Assembly: GCF_000225345.1 (NCBI RefSeq)
Contig: NC_015977.1
Location: 1,781,501 to 1,845,500, forward strand
Length of the DNA stretch: 64,000 nucleotides
DNA from: Roseburia hominis A2-183
GTDB lineage: Bacteria; Bacillota; Clostridia; Lachnospirales; Lachnospiraceae
Reading direction: 5' to 3'
Of the stretch, positions 1 through 8,936 are shown one piece after another. Position numbers and translations under genes: made by a program. The stretch's first letter is position 1, and every line of letters begins with the position of its first letter. The notes beneath the pieces were generated by a model, which saw only the letters and a program-made list of their open reading frames with translations, searched no databases and was not told the origin of the DNA.

Positions 1-521
1 CCGATCGCGTCAAGCACCTTTCTCGCCCGCTTCGGATTGCAGACAATATGCTTGTACACCGGCTCGATCGCAACGATCACGCCCATTTTTTCCGCATAGG
101 AAACCACCGGGCGCAGGTTGTTGATAAAGATTTTTAGCGCTTCCTCGGAATGATTGCGCTCCTCAAAACGGTATTCCTCATTCACCGCTCCGGTTTCCGT
201 GCCGACCACACCCGCGCCGAGCAGCGATGCGAACCGGATATGTGCCAGATAGCGGTGCGTATTCTTTGCAAGGCTTGCCGGATTCGGATTGGCGAGATTC
301 AAGTAGCATCCAAGCACTGCCACATCCAGCTGATTTGCCGCAAAGATCTTCTTTAAATACATGGCGTATCCCGGCGTCAGGGCACCGTCATCCACCGGAT
401 ACTCTGAAATCACCTTTGCCAGCGCCAGATGTCCGCAGGCAAATCCCTGCTCATGTGCAATGGCAAGCCGCTCCTCAAGCGGTGCCTTTTTGATATCATG
501 TAAACGTATTCCAAGCTGCAT
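1..521 (-). CDS. Sugar phosphate isomerase/epimerase family protein (3' end outside window)
   Basis: This gene starts at 521 and runs off the left edge, leaving about 173 visible codons and no stop. The product begins MQLGIRLHDIKKAPLEE and contains VIVAIEPVYKHIV near its visible end. An E-P-x-x-x-H pattern on a predicted beta strand is typical of the xylose-isomerase-like TIM-barrel sugar epimerases (AP-endonuclease-2 fold), where the Glu binds metal. An ATG at 530 is in frame, but AAAGGATGG is well spaced before the ATG at 521, so I chose 521. It follows the GH28 gene in the same direction and ends the sugar-uptake unit, so a role in hexuronate or keto-sugar isomerisation is inferred. The substrate is not visible. 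Confidence 0.75.
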   Translation of the reverse strand, partial: MQLGIRLHDIKKAPLEERLAIAHEQGFACGHLALAKVISEYPVDDGALTPGYAMYLKKIFAANQLDVAVLGCYLNLANPNPASLAKNTHRYLAHIRFASLLGAGVVGTETGAVNEEYRFEERNHSEEALKIFINNLRPVVSYAEKMGVIVAIEPVYKHIVCNPKRARKVLDAI

Positions 522-578
522 TTTTTCCATCCTTTCCGGGCTTTCTTTCTCCTGCCCCGCCAATGTTCCGGCCGCCTT

Positions 579-2135
579 CTATCGCTCAACCTCATCCACG
601 TCGTGAAGTTCGATCTCCTCTCCCTCGCATCCCTCAATGGAGACGTTGTCCAGCACAAGCTTCTTCACGTTCCGCGCATACAATCCCTTTTTGCAGCATG
701 CTTCCACGCCGTTTGACATGATCGGCACGTCGCATTTTGCCTGCCCGGCGAAAGAAACGGATACGTTGCGCATGGTAATCTGTTCGATCTTCTGCTCCGG
801 CAGACCGTCAAAGTAGGATGCTGCCACATGGCAGTCTTTCGCCGTGATATTTTCAAAGCAGAAGCGCTTCATGGACGGTGTACCGTCATCCACCGGATAC
901 GGTTCTCTCGACTGCACAAACTCGGTTCTTCCGTCCGGGTCGCAGAAATAGAAGGCATTCGCAGTAAACGGCGTCATGACCTGCTCCATCATAAGATCCC
1001 GGAAGATAATATTGTCCAGAATCGCATCCTTGCCGCGTCCCCTGCGCGTCTTGATACGCAGACCACGGTCGGTATGGTAAAACCGGCATTTCTCCACGAT
1101 CAGGTTATTGACGCCTCCCGCCATCTCACTGCCGACGGTGACCGCGCCGTGTCCATGCTCCATCAGGCACTGATAGACGTGAATATTGGAGGATGGCGTC
1201 TTGTATCTTCTTCCCATGTAGATCTTTCCGGATTTCACTGCGATACAGTCATCCCCGAGGGAGAAGCGCACACCGCAGATCGTCACATCGCGGCAGGATT
1301 CCGGATCAAGACCGTCCGTATTCGGTGACTTTGCCGGATTCTCCACGATCAGGTTGCAGAACAGCAGCTCGTCGCTGAAGTACGGATGAATCACCCATGC
1401 CGGACTGTCATGGAAATAAAGTCCCTGCACGCGGATGTTTCTGCAGCGGTTTAAGGAAAGCATTCTCGGGCGGAACGCCCCCACCATCACCTTCTCATTT
1501 TTCCACCAGTTTTCGTGGCTGGCAGCTCCGTTGATGCTGCCCTCCCCGTAGAGATTCACGTCCGAAACGTCAATTCCGGAGATAATTCCCGCAAACATCG
1601 GCAGCGGATTTCCCTCCCAGGTTCCGAGATTATAGTCTCCCGTCTCATCATAGCTCTCGATGAGTCCCGGCAGAATTGCATAGTGCGACCGGTCGGTGTC
1701 CGCCAAAAGTTCCGCGCCTTTCGCCAGTTCAACGCTGATCCCACTCTTTAAGAACAGACTGGTAATCTTATAGGTTCCTGCCGGGATCAGCACACGGCTC
1801 TCAGGCGGGCATGCCATGATCGCTGCCTGGATAAACGTGGTGTCATCCGACACACCGTCTCCCTTTGCACCGAACTTGCGCACATTGAGTGTGACGAACT
1901 CGTAATCCGTGCGGAATGCAATCTCTCCCTGTCTGGTTCCATGGGCATCCTCCACGCCAATCTCATAGTCGGTATCCGGCTTCAAGCCATACAGCGACGT
2001 GATGACGGTATCGGTTGTCTTTACCTCATCTCCGTTTACAAGAATCCGGTACACTTCTTTTGTCTTATAGATGCCGCCGTCATCCAGTTCCAGCGAGACG
2101 CTTCTCGCCGTTTTCATCACAAGACGAATTTCCAT
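579..2135 (-). CDS. Glycoside hydrolase family 28 (polygalacturonase-like), intracellular
   Basis: Predicted to hydrolyse alpha-1,4 linkages of oligogalacturonate. The roughly 518-residue product has a short fibronectin-III-like N-terminus (about 1-80) and then a right-handed beta-helix that opens with FGAKGDGVSDDT. The family's catalytic blocks are all present: NTDG (about 272), GDD (about 294), GHG (about 328) and RIK (about 360). No signal peptide is visible, so it should act in the cytoplasm on imported oligomers, as an exo-enzyme would. An upstream in-frame ATG at 2150 exists, but GGAGG lies between the two ATGs at a good distance from 2135, so I prefer 2135. It follows the ABC permeases after a hairpin that may lower its expression relative to them. 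Confidence 0.9.
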   Translation of the reverse strand: MEIRLVMKTARSVSLELDDGGIYKTKEVYRILVNGDEVKTTDTVITSLYGLKPDTDYEIGVEDAHGTRQGEIAFRTDYEFVTLNVRKFGAKGDGVSDDTTFIQAAIMACPPESRVLIPAGTYKITSLFLKSGISVELAKGAELLADTDRSHYAILPGLIESYDETGDYNLGTWEGNPLPMFAGIISGIDVSDVNLYGEGSINGAASHENWWKNEKVMVGAFRPRMLSLNRCRNIRVQGLYFHDSPAWVIHPYFSDELLFCNLIVENPAKSPNTDGLDPESCRDVTICGVRFSLGDDCIAVKSGKIYMGRRYKTPSSNIHVYQCLMEHGHGAVTVGSEMAGGVNNLIVEKCRFYHTDRGLRIKTRRGRGKDAILDNIIFRDLMMEQVMTPFTANAFYFCDPDGRTEFVQSREPYPVDDGTPSMKRFCFENITAKDCHVAASYFDGLPEQKIEQITMRNVSVSFAGQAKCDVPIMSNGVEACCKKGLYARNVKKLVLDNVSIEGCEGEEIELHDVDEVER

Positions 2136-2189
2136 TGTCTCATCCTCCATTTATACCTTACGGTCATTCGTTACTTCTTACAGTGCAAC

Positions 2190-2218
2190 AAAAGGGTGAC
2201 AAGCCTGCCACCCTTTTT
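2190..2218 (-). terminator. Intercistronic hairpin between permease and GH28 genes
   Basis: On the minus strand a stem AAAAGGGTG pairs with CACCCTTTT around an 11-base loop and is followed by TTTTG. It lies between the MalG-type permease stop and the GH28 start. It looks like a weak terminator or mRNA-stabilising attenuator rather than the end of the transcript. Confidence 0.55.
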
Positions 2219-2237
2219 CTAAGCTTTGTTTTTGATT

Positions 2238-3101
2238 TTAGCCTTTTACACCACCGGCTGAAATACCATCTACGAACTTATCCTGTGCCATAAAGAATAC
2301 CACAAGAGAAGGAATGATGGAGATCAGGGACAGTGCCAGAATTCTGTTCCACTGGAATCCGGAATCTGCATCCATGGACATTTTTACGAAAATAGCCAGC
2401 GGATATTTTGCCGGAGTATTCACGTAAAGCAACGGTCCCATGAAGTCATTGGATGACCACATGAACTGGAACAGTGCGATGGATGTGATCGCCGGGGAAA
2501 GCATCGGAACGATAACCTTCACCAGAGTCTGTACTGCGTTACATCCGTCAATCTTAGCCGCCTCATCCAATTCCTTCGGCACGTTGCGCAGGAACTGAAT
2601 CAGCTGGAATACGAACAGCGTATCCGTCGCGAACAGGGTCGGCACAATGATCGGGAGATATAACTTGGAATCTACCCAGCCCATCTTGGAAAACATGATG
2701 AACTGCGGTACGTTCAATACTACCTGCGGCAGGAATAATGTCGCCATCAATACGGAGAAGAGAATTCCTCTGCCCTTGAACTCAAAACGGCCGAATCCAT
2801 AAGCGGTAACCGTCGCAGAGATCATCGTAAATACTACCTTCGGAATTACGTAGGAAAAGGTGTTTAACATAGCCTTCCATACGTTGATTGCTCCGCCGTA
2901 GCTCTCCATTGCCTTTTTGTAACCCTCAAGTGTCGGGTTCTTCGGGATGAAACCGATGCTGGAGAAAATCTCCGCATTGGATTTAAAAGTTGCACCAACC
3001 ATCCAGACCAGCGGATAGATCATAATCAGTCCGACAAGGATCAGGACAAAATATCTTAAGAATACATTGACATAATGTTTTGTTTTACTTTCTGCTGCCA
3101 T
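2238..3101 (-). CDS. Carbohydrate ABC transporter permease (MalG type)
   Basis: Inner-membrane permease of a CUT1-type sugar ABC importer, 287 residues with about six hydrophobic segments. The cytoplasmic EAA loop that docks the ATPase is visible as ELDEAAKIDGCN followed by conserved IVPMLSPAI. The C-terminus DKFVDGISAGGVKG is typical of MalG-like subunits. The ribosome site GAGGAGG lies in the last codons of the upstream MalF-type gene, only 5 bp away, so the two are translationally linked. No ATP-binding subunit is encoded in this locus; such systems usually share an MsmX-type ATPase encoded elsewhere. Substrate is inferred from the neighbours to be pectin-derived oligosaccharide. Confidence 0.93.
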   Translation of the reverse strand: MAAESKTKHYVNVFLRYFVLILVGLIMIYPLVWMVGATFKSNAEIFSSIGFIPKNPTLEGYKKAMESYGGAINVWKAMLNTFSYVIPKVVFTMISATVTAYGFGRFEFKGRGILFSVLMATLFLPQVVLNVPQFIMFSKMGWVDSKLYLPIIVPTLFATDTLFVFQLIQFLRNVPKELDEAAKIDGCNAVQTLVKVIVPMLSPAITSIALFQFMWSSNDFMGPLLYVNTPAKYPLAIFVKMSMDADSGFQWNRILALSLISIIPSLVVFFMAQDKFVDGISAGGVKG

Positions 3102-3106
3102 TCTTC

Positions 3107-4045
3107 TTAGCCCTCCTCATCAGAATAGAATACCCAGTATTTCTGGCTCAGGAATGCAATCGTGGTAAAGATCATCAGGATGACGAACATTACCCATGCC
3201 ATCGCACTTGCCATACCCATGTCATACTGTTTGAACGCACTGTTGTAAATCAAAAGTGAAATCAGTGTTGTAGAGTTTCTCGGTCCGCCCTGTGTGATGA
3301 TGTACGGTCCGTTGAACTCCTGGAATGCCTGACAGAGCTGTGTTACCAGGTTGTAGAAAATAACCGGTGTAATGATCGGCACTGTCACAGAGAAGAACTG
3401 ACGCCACTTGCCTGCTCCGTCGATCGAAGCCGCCTCGTAGAGATCCTGTGGAACACCCTTTAACGCTGCAAGGAAAATAATCATTGCAGAACCGAACTGC
3501 CATACACGAAGCAGACAGATTACGAACAGGGAATACTTTGTATCGGACAGCCAGCTCGGGCCTGTAATACCCAAAAGACCGAGGAATCCGTTTAAAAGTC
3601 CGTCATCGCGGAATACTGCTTTCCAGAGTACCGCAATGGCAACCGATCCCCCTAAGATAGAAGGTACATAGTAAGCGGTACGGAAGAAATTCACGCCCTT
3701 GATCTTGAAGTTCAGTATGTAAGCGATAAACAATGCAAATATCAGTTTTAACGGAACTGTGATAAATGCATACTTGAATGTAACCGTCAACGCTGTCGTA
3801 ATCTTCTTGGTTGTGAAGACATTCACATAGTTCTGAAGTGTTCCGATCACATTCATGCCCTTAAACAGATTGTAGTCTGTAAAGCTGTAGAATAATGAGG
3901 AACCCATCGGCCACAGTTTGAATACAAGGAAACCAAACAACCATGGCAAAATAAAGAAGAAGCCGATATTTTCTTTGCAAATGTCAACAAACGTTTTTTT
4001 CTTCTTTGGCACTGCAACATTTGCGGTATTACTTTTCTTAGCCAA
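3107..4045 (-). CDS. Carbohydrate ABC transporter permease (MalF type)
   Basis: Second membrane subunit of the same importer, 312 residues. A Lys-rich cytoplasmic head (KKKKTFVD) precedes the first membrane span IGFFFILPWLFGFLVF. The EAA loop DLYEAASIDGAGKWRQF is clear. The start codon appears to be TTG at 4045, preceded by a consensus AGGAGGT about nine bases upstream; no better ATG is present. It pairs with the MalG-type permease downstream and the binding lipoprotein upstream, with the GH105-fold gene between, to form one transport system without its own ATPase. Confidence 0.93.
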   Translation of the reverse strand: MAKKSNTANVAVPKKKKTFVDICKENIGFFFILPWLFGFLVFKLWPMGSSLFYSFTDYNLFKGMNVIGTLQNYVNVFTTKKITTALTVTFKYAFITVPLKLIFALFIAYILNFKIKGVNFFRTAYYVPSILGGSVAIAVLWKAVFRDDGLLNGFLGLLGITGPSWLSDTKYSLFVICLLRVWQFGSAMIIFLAALKGVPQDLYEAASIDGAGKWRQFFSVTVPIITPVIFYNLVTQLCQAFQEFNGPYIITQGGPRNSTTLISLLIYNSAFKQYDMGMASAMAWVMFVILMIFTTIAFLSQKYWVFYSDEEG

Positions 4046-4079
4046 CCTTTTGTACCTCCTACTTATCTTAAAATTTCAT

Positions 4080-4880
4080 TCACTCACGACTTAAAATCAG
4101 TCTCTGCGCATAAGCCATCATGGCTATGCCCATCCGTTCGGAATCTTTTGAATCAAACGGTTCTTTTATCAGACCATCGATCATGGAAAGTCCAATTTCT
4201 GCATATTTTTCACTATTTAAAACGCCCAGATTGCAAGCCTTTATAATAGAATATCCCATCATTGCACTTTCTTTTTTACTGAAATCATTATTCCAGCCGG
4301 CGGCAAGAATATTTCTGATGGTCTTCTTAAAAATCTCTTCGAGAGATTTGTAATGTTCGAAAATCTCACGACTCATGCTATCTATCACGTCGATCACCGT
4401 CATAAGATACCACCCCGTCTGCTCCATATCCGTCTGTTCCGACGGTGCCAGTGTCAGAAGCTGTCTGACGATCTGTGCGTACTCCGCCTTGTTGTGATAT
4501 CTGGTCTCATACTCCATATAGAATGGATACACCGCAAACATCACACTGCCGGATATGTTCCGGGAAGAATCCTCCACGCATCCGAATACGCCGTTTTCGG
4601 ACTGCGGGCTGTTCTTAAGCCACTCTGCATTTCTTTCTATCCAGGTGCGATACTGTTCTTCTCCCGTCTGATCATACAGAAAAAATACGTACCTGCCAAA
4701 CCGGTGGGCACCTACCGCCGCACGGGCAGCTTTCTCCATCACCTCTTGCAGCTTTTGCTTTTCCGCTTCCGCGGCCAGGGGATACCATGCTCTGCATCCC
4801 TCCAAAACCATGACCGAAAGCTGCTCAAAATCATGATCCTCTGCTATATATTCTGATACAAACTGATCAAAATCCATCAT
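4080..4880 (-). CDS. GH105/GH88-fold protein, catalytic residues apparently lost
   Basis: A 266-residue alpha-helical protein. Its second half matches the unsaturated rhamnogalacturonyl/glucuronyl hydrolase fold (GH105, YteR type): TGWYLMTVIDVID resembles the family's GWYVMSLADMI, and SAMMGYSIIKACNLGVL resembles the SGSCLYMYAIAKGINKGYL segment. The block PFYMEYE also fits. However, the general acid/base Asp of YteR (D143) falls on Ser112 here, and the His/Trp substrate-site segments are shortened or absent. I infer a pseudoenzyme that could bind sugar or act as an accessory of the transporter. It lies between the binding lipoprotein, after a terminator-like hairpin, and the permeases. Family alignment is from memory, so the loss of activity is a hypothesis. 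Confidence 0.6.
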   Translation of the reverse strand: MMDFDQFVSEYIAEDHDFEQLSVMVLEGCRAWYPLAAEAEKQKLQEVMEKAARAAVGAHRFGRYVFFLYDQTGEEQYRTWIERNAEWLKNSPQSENGVFGCVEDSSRNISGSVMFAVYPFYMEYETRYHNKAEYAQIVRQLLTLAPSEQTDMEQTGWYLMTVIDVIDSMSREIFEHYKSLEEIFKKTIRNILAAGWNNDFSKKESAMMGYSIIKACNLGVLNSEKYAEIGLSMIDGLIKEPFDSKDSERMGIAMMAYAQRLILSRE

Positions 4881-4897
4881 ACACCTTTTTTAAAAAT

Positions 4898-4926
4898 GGA
4901 GCTGCTGTCGTAAGAACAGCAGCTCC
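4898..4926 (-). terminator. Strong hairpin after the binding-protein gene (attenuator)
   Basis: On the minus strand GGAGCTGCTGT pairs perfectly with ACAGCAGCTCC around a 7-base loop, followed by ATTTTTAAAAAA. It sits between the binding-protein stop and the GH105-fold gene. Partial termination here would let the binding protein be made in excess of the permeases, a common arrangement in sugar ABC operons. Confidence 0.8.
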
Positions 4927-4943
4927 GAATTCATGCAGTCAGA

Positions 4944-6329
4944 TTACTGGGAAATAACAGCTGTTACACCATCATATAATGTCTGTGCTGCTTCCTCTAC
5001 TGTGTAATCGCCATAGCTTAAACCTGCCATTACATCATAGTATACACCATCGCTGCTCTTTAACTGAGAATCCTCGAACTTCGGATCAAGGCTGTTGGAT
5101 ACCCATGCAAGAACCTTACCGTTAGCCTCTACTACCTGGCCATTTAATAAGCCTGCATCGTTAGCTGTCTTTAATGCGATCTGAGATACCGGAACACCTC
5201 TCTCAGAGCCAAGGATCTGTGCTGCTTCTTCGTTGTTCATTAAGAAGTTAACAAGTAATGCAGCCTCCTTCGGATGCTCGCATGTTGCGCTGATTGCCCA
5301 GCACATGGAAACCTTTGCGTATCCGCCCTGATACTCGCCAAGATCTGTTAAGTAGTCACCAACAACGATCTCACGTCCCTCAGCTGCGCTTGCGAATTTG
5401 CTTGCAGAAGAATCCCACTCGAAGATACCTGCATAGTGTCCGTCGATCCAGTTCTGGTTCTGATCCAGAGATGCAGCACCGTCACCAGCGATTGTTGCTA
5501 CAGAAGGAATCACATGAGCATCCTCAAGATCCTGGATGAACTGAAGTCCCTCTGCGATCTGGTCTGTTGTGTAGTTGATCTGTCCGTCTGTTACCCAGTC
5601 GGTTCCGTATACAGACTCAAGGTAGTATACCATGAGGATCATTCTGTCGTACTCACCTAAAGCTAACGGATAGTAATCATCTCCGTATGCTGCGAACTTC
5701 TCACCGCAAGCCTTTAACTCCTCTAATGTGGTCGGGATCTCGCATCCGATCTCATCAAATGTTGTCTTGTCCCAGTAGAAAATTCTACCTGTCATGGAAA
5801 TCGGGATACCTGCCTGGGATCCGTCAGATGCTGTACACATATCAAGATATGTGGAATCGATCTGGCTGAAATCAATTACGTTAGAGTAATCATTCAGGTT
5901 AAGGAAAGCGGTTCCATCGTTGTCATACTGTGTAATCCAGTTCCAGTTGATCTGGTTTACATCCTGTGCGGTTCCTGCTGCGAATGCGGTAGCCATCTTA
6001 GCTTCCCATCCATCCCATGCAGCGTATGTAGGTTCTACGGTAATTCCCGGGTAAGCTGCCTCAAATGCCTCGATTGCCTTTAATGTTGCCTCGTGTCTGG
6101 TGTCACCACCCCACCATGACATTGTTAATGTACAATTCTCATAAGAACCATCATCGGTAGCTGCTGCCTCTGTAGCTGCCGCTGCTTCTGTTGCCGGAGT
6201 CTCCGGTGTTGTGGCTGCTGCGTCTGTGTTTGTCTCCTCAGATGTGGAACTTCCACAGGCTGCGGTAGAAAGTGCCATGGCTGCTACTAAACCGGTAGCC
6301 ATTGTGCGTTTCAGGAAATCCTTTTTCAT
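4944..6329 (-). CDS. Extracellular sugar-binding lipoprotein of ABC transporter
   Basis: Solute-binding lipoprotein (cluster 1 sugar-binding family, MalE/UgpB-like), about 461 residues. The N-terminus MKKDFLKR plus a hydrophobic stretch ends in a lipobox STAAC with Cys25 as the lipidated residue. It is followed by an Ala/Thr/Glu-rich linker of about 45 residues and then the folded domain with LTMSWWGGDTRHEAT. A longer reading frame begins at 6386, but AAAGGAGAAG is correctly spaced before the ATG at 6329 and gives a normal signal peptide. It has its own promoter with a LacI-type operator and a strong hairpin after the stop. Presumed ligand: oligogalacturonide, from context. Confidence 0.92.
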   Translation of the reverse strand: MKKDFLKRTMATGLVAAMALSTAACGSSTSEETNTDAAATTPETPATEAAAATEAAATDDGSYENCTLTMSWWGGDTRHEATLKAIEAFEAAYPGITVEPTYAAWDGWEAKMATAFAAGTAQDVNQINWNWITQYDNDGTAFLNLNDYSNVIDFSQIDSTYLDMCTASDGSQAGIPISMTGRIFYWDKTTFDEIGCEIPTTLEELKACGEKFAAYGDDYYPLALGEYDRMILMVYYLESVYGTDWVTDGQINYTTDQIAEGLQFIQDLEDAHVIPSVATIAGDGAASLDQNQNWIDGHYAGIFEWDSSASKFASAAEGREIVVGDYLTDLGEYQGGYAKVSMCWAISATCEHPKEAALLVNFLMNNEEAAQILGSERGVPVSQIALKTANDAGLLNGQVVEANGKVLAWVSNSLDPKFEDSQLKSSDGVYYDVMAGLSYGDYTVEEAAQTLYDGVTAVISQ

Positions 6330-6415
6330 AGTTTTCTTCTCCTTTTTCTTTATTACTTGGCAATGTGCCCTTTCATCGTTTTGCACTCTGAAAGGTTTTA
6401 GTCACATTGCAATAA

Positions 6416-6429
6416 TGTAAGTGCTTACA
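6416..6429. promoter_or_regulatory. LacI-family operator at binding-protein promoter
   Basis: The palindrome TGTAAGTGCTTACA has perfect seven-base half-sites (ATGTAAG/CTTACAT) and lies just downstream of the minus-strand -10 box at 6436-6441. This fits the TGTAANNNNTTACA form bound by many LacI-family repressors. The likely regulator is the LacI-type protein encoded at 10747. Confidence 0.7.
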
Positions 6430-6435
6430 TGTTGT

Positions 6436-6441
6436 ATTATA
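6436..6441 (-). promoter_or_regulatory. -10 box of binding-protein gene
   Basis: Minus-strand TATAAT, about 105 bp before the start codon. No good -35 hexamer lies 16-18 bp upstream, which suggests a weak or activator-assisted promoter. The operator palindrome begins 6 bp downstream, so bound repressor would overlap the transcription start. Confidence 0.55.
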
Positions 6442-6534
6442 GCACAGTCCTCATAAAAATGCACTACTTTTTTTCATATTTTAGCTTTTTTTTGTTAGAA
6501 ATGTTTTCATGGGCAAATATGTGCGGAATGTAGT

Positions 6535-7338
6535 CTATTGTGGCTGTTTTCCAATGTATGCCAGAATACCGCCGTCTACATATACAACGTGTCCGTTGAC
6601 AAAGTTGGATGCATCGGAAGCCAGGAAAACAGCGGTTCCCTGCAGATCCTCAGCTGTGCCCCATCTTGCTGCAGGAGTCTTTGCAATGATGAACTGGTCA
6701 AACGGATGTCTGGAGCCGTCCGGCTGGATCTCACGGAGCGGAGCGGTCTGCGGTGTTGCAATATAACCCGGTCCGATACCATTGCACTGAATGTTGTGCT
6801 CGCCGTACTCAGACGCGATATTTCTTGTAAGCATTTTCAATCCGCCCTTTGCAGCTGCGTATGCAGATACGGTCTCACGGCCGAGCTCACTCATCATAGA
6901 GCAGATGTTGATGATCTTTCCATGACCCTTCTTAATCATTCCTGGAATGACTGCCTTGGATACAATAAACGGCGCGTTCAGGTCAACATCGATGACCTGT
7001 CTGAACTCAGAAGCCTTCATCTCAAGCATCGGGATGCGCTTGATAATTCCTGCATTGTTGACAAGAATGTCGATCGTTCCGACTTCCTTCTCGATCTGTG
7101 CCACCATGGCTTCCACCTGCTCCTCGTTTGTCACGTCGCAGACATAACCGTGTGCCTTGATGCCCTTCTCTTCATAGGAAGCAAGTCCCTTGTCCACAAG
7201 TTCCTGCCTGATGTCGTTGAATACGATTGTTGCGCCTGCCTCTGCGAATGCAGTTGCGATTGCAAAACCGATTCCGTAAGATGCACCTGTTACAAGTGCT
7301 ACTTTACCCTCAAGTGAAAAATTGTCTAAAATTCCCAT
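6535..7338 (-). CDS. kduD: SDR oxidoreductase, 2-deoxy-D-gluconate 3-dehydrogenase type
   Basis: Short-chain dehydrogenase of 267 residues. It has the nucleotide motif TGASYGIG near residue 17, NNAG after the fourth strand, and the catalytic Ser and Tyr-x-x-x-Lys (SAYAAAKGG). The size and the tail ASNFVNGHVVYVDGGILAYIG match KduD, which interconverts 3-deoxy-D-glycero-2,5-hexodiulosonate and 2-keto-3-deoxygluconate in unsaturated-uronate catabolism. The streptococcal DhuD that works with DhuI has the same fold. It is the last gene of the uxaB-uxaA-kduD run, and kduI plus a DhuI-like isomerase lie in the divergent operon. Confidence 0.85.
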   Translation of the reverse strand: MGILDNFSLEGKVALVTGASYGIGFAIATAFAEAGATIVFNDIRQELVDKGLASYEEKGIKAHGYVCDVTNEEQVEAMVAQIEKEVGTIDILVNNAGIIKRIPMLEMKASEFRQVIDVDLNAPFIVSKAVIPGMIKKGHGKIINICSMMSELGRETVSAYAAAKGGLKMLTRNIASEYGEHNIQCNGIGPGYIATPQTAPLREIQPDGSRHPFDQFIIAKTPAARWGTAEDLQGTAVFLASDASNFVNGHVVYVDGGILAYIGKQPQ

Positions 7339-7423
7339 TTTTATGTTCTCCTTTTCTATTATTCATGTGGCATCAGCCGCAGTGGCCGAAAGCCGCATCG
7401 ATTGCTTAACTACTGCTTTTCAG

Positions 7424-8905
7424 CTACAGTGTCACGCCCTGTTTGAAGATTGCCATATCGTGGAAGCCCGCTTCCTCGCTGCAGACTTTTCTGCCGGACG
7501 CCACGTCGATCACATAGTCGAACAGCTGCTGTCCCACTGTGTCTAACTCCGCGTCTTCCACCAGCACGCCCGCATTGAAGTCGATCCAGTTTTTCTTCTT
7601 TCCGGCCAGCGTACTGTTGCTGGAAATCTTCACGGTCGGAACCGGGGACGCAAACGGTGTTCCGCGCCCTGTCGTAAACAGTACGATATGTGCGCCGCTC
7701 GCCGCAAGTGCCGTCGCCGCCACCAGATCATTGCCCGGTGCAGACAGGAGGTTTAATCCTGAGGTTTTTACACACTCTCCATAGGAAAGCACGCCGCACA
7801 CCGGTGCGCTTCCGGACTTCTGTGTACAGCCCAGTGATTTATCTTCCAGTGTCGAGATACCACCCTTCTTATTTCCAGGAGACGGATTCTCATAAATCGT
7901 CTGATGATTGTCCTTGAAATACTGCTTGAAGTCGTTGATCAGTGAGACTGTCTCATCGAACAGTTCCCTGTTGGCGCAGCGGTTCATCAGAAGCGTCTCC
8001 GCGCCAAACATTTCCGGCACTTCGGTAAGGATCGTGGTGCCGCCCTTTCCGATCAGAAGATCTGAGAATCTGCCCACCAGCGGATTGGCCGTAATTCCGG
8101 AGAATCCATCGCTGCCGCCGCACTTCATTCCGACAATCAGCTTTGAGGCACTGATCGGCTCGCGCTCAAACGCGGACGCATAATCGATGAGTTCATTCAG
8201 GAGTTTTGCTCCCTCCTCCATCTCGTCCTCACATTCCTGACAAACCAGGAATTTTACGCAATTCTCATCGTAATCGCCGATGTATTTTTTCAATTCGCCT
8301 ATATTGCTGTTCTCACATCCCAGTCCGAGCACGAGAACGCCGCCCGCATTCGGATGATTTACCAGATCCGCCAGAATCGTTCTGGTGTGCTCCTGGTCGT
8401 CTCCCATCTGGGAACATCCATACGGATGCGGGAATGCGATGACTTCCTCAACGCTTCCCTTCACTCTTGCGTTGGCTGCCTTCGCCATTGCGGTTGCAAT
8501 ATTGTTGACACAGCCGACGGTCGGGATGATCCAGACTTCGTTGCGGACGCCAACTTTTCCATTGGCGCGGGCGAAGCCCATGAATTTGACATCCTCTGTC
8601 TTTTTCACATTCGTCTCCACCGGCTGATAAGTGTATTCCAGCAGATCGCCGAGTGCCGTCTTTAAATTATGTACATGCACCCACTGTCCCGCTGCAATGT
8701 TCTCCTTCGCATTGCCGATCCTAAAACCGTATTTGATCACCTCGGCTCCGGCCGCAATATCGCGGATTGCCATCTTGTGTCCCGCCGGGATCGTTTCCCT
8801 TGCTGTAACCTCCTGTGTTCCCGCCAGAATGGTCTCCCCGGCTGTCAGTTCCTTCAATGCCACGATAACATTATCATTTTCATTGATCTTGATAAAATCC
8901 TTCAT
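7424..8905 (-). CDS. uxaA: Altronate dehydratase
   Basis: Dehydrates D-altronate to 2-keto-3-deoxygluconate in galacturonate catabolism. The 493-residue product has the expected two parts: an N-terminal SAF domain (about 1-95, MKDFIKINENDNVIVALKEL) and the large C-terminal UxaA/GarD catalytic part with conserved GLGCENSN, GMKCGGSDGFSGITANP and TTGRGTPFAS. The Cys residues in these motifs fit iron-dependent members. The start is supported by GGAG before the ATG at 8905. It lies 31 bp after uxaB, in the same operon. Confidence 0.95.
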   Translation of the reverse strand: MKDFIKINENDNVIVALKELTAGETILAGTQEVTARETIPAGHKMAIRDIAAGAEVIKYGFRIGNAKENIAAGQWVHVHNLKTALGDLLEYTYQPVETNVKKTEDVKFMGFARANGKVGVRNEVWIIPTVGCVNNIATAMAKAANARVKGSVEEVIAFPHPYGCSQMGDDQEHTRTILADLVNHPNAGGVLVLGLGCENSNIGELKKYIGDYDENCVKFLVCQECEDEMEEGAKLLNELIDYASAFEREPISASKLIVGMKCGGSDGFSGITANPLVGRFSDLLIGKGGTTILTEVPEMFGAETLLMNRCANRELFDETVSLINDFKQYFKDNHQTIYENPSPGNKKGGISTLEDKSLGCTQKSGSAPVCGVLSYGECVKTSGLNLLSAPGNDLVAATALAASGAHIVLFTTGRGTPFASPVPTVKISSNSTLAGKKKNWIDFNAGVLVEDAELDTVGQQLFDYVIDVASGRKVCSEEAGFHDMAIFKQGVTL

Positions 8906-8936
8906 GAATCGTCTCCTGCCTGTTTTTCACAGTGTA

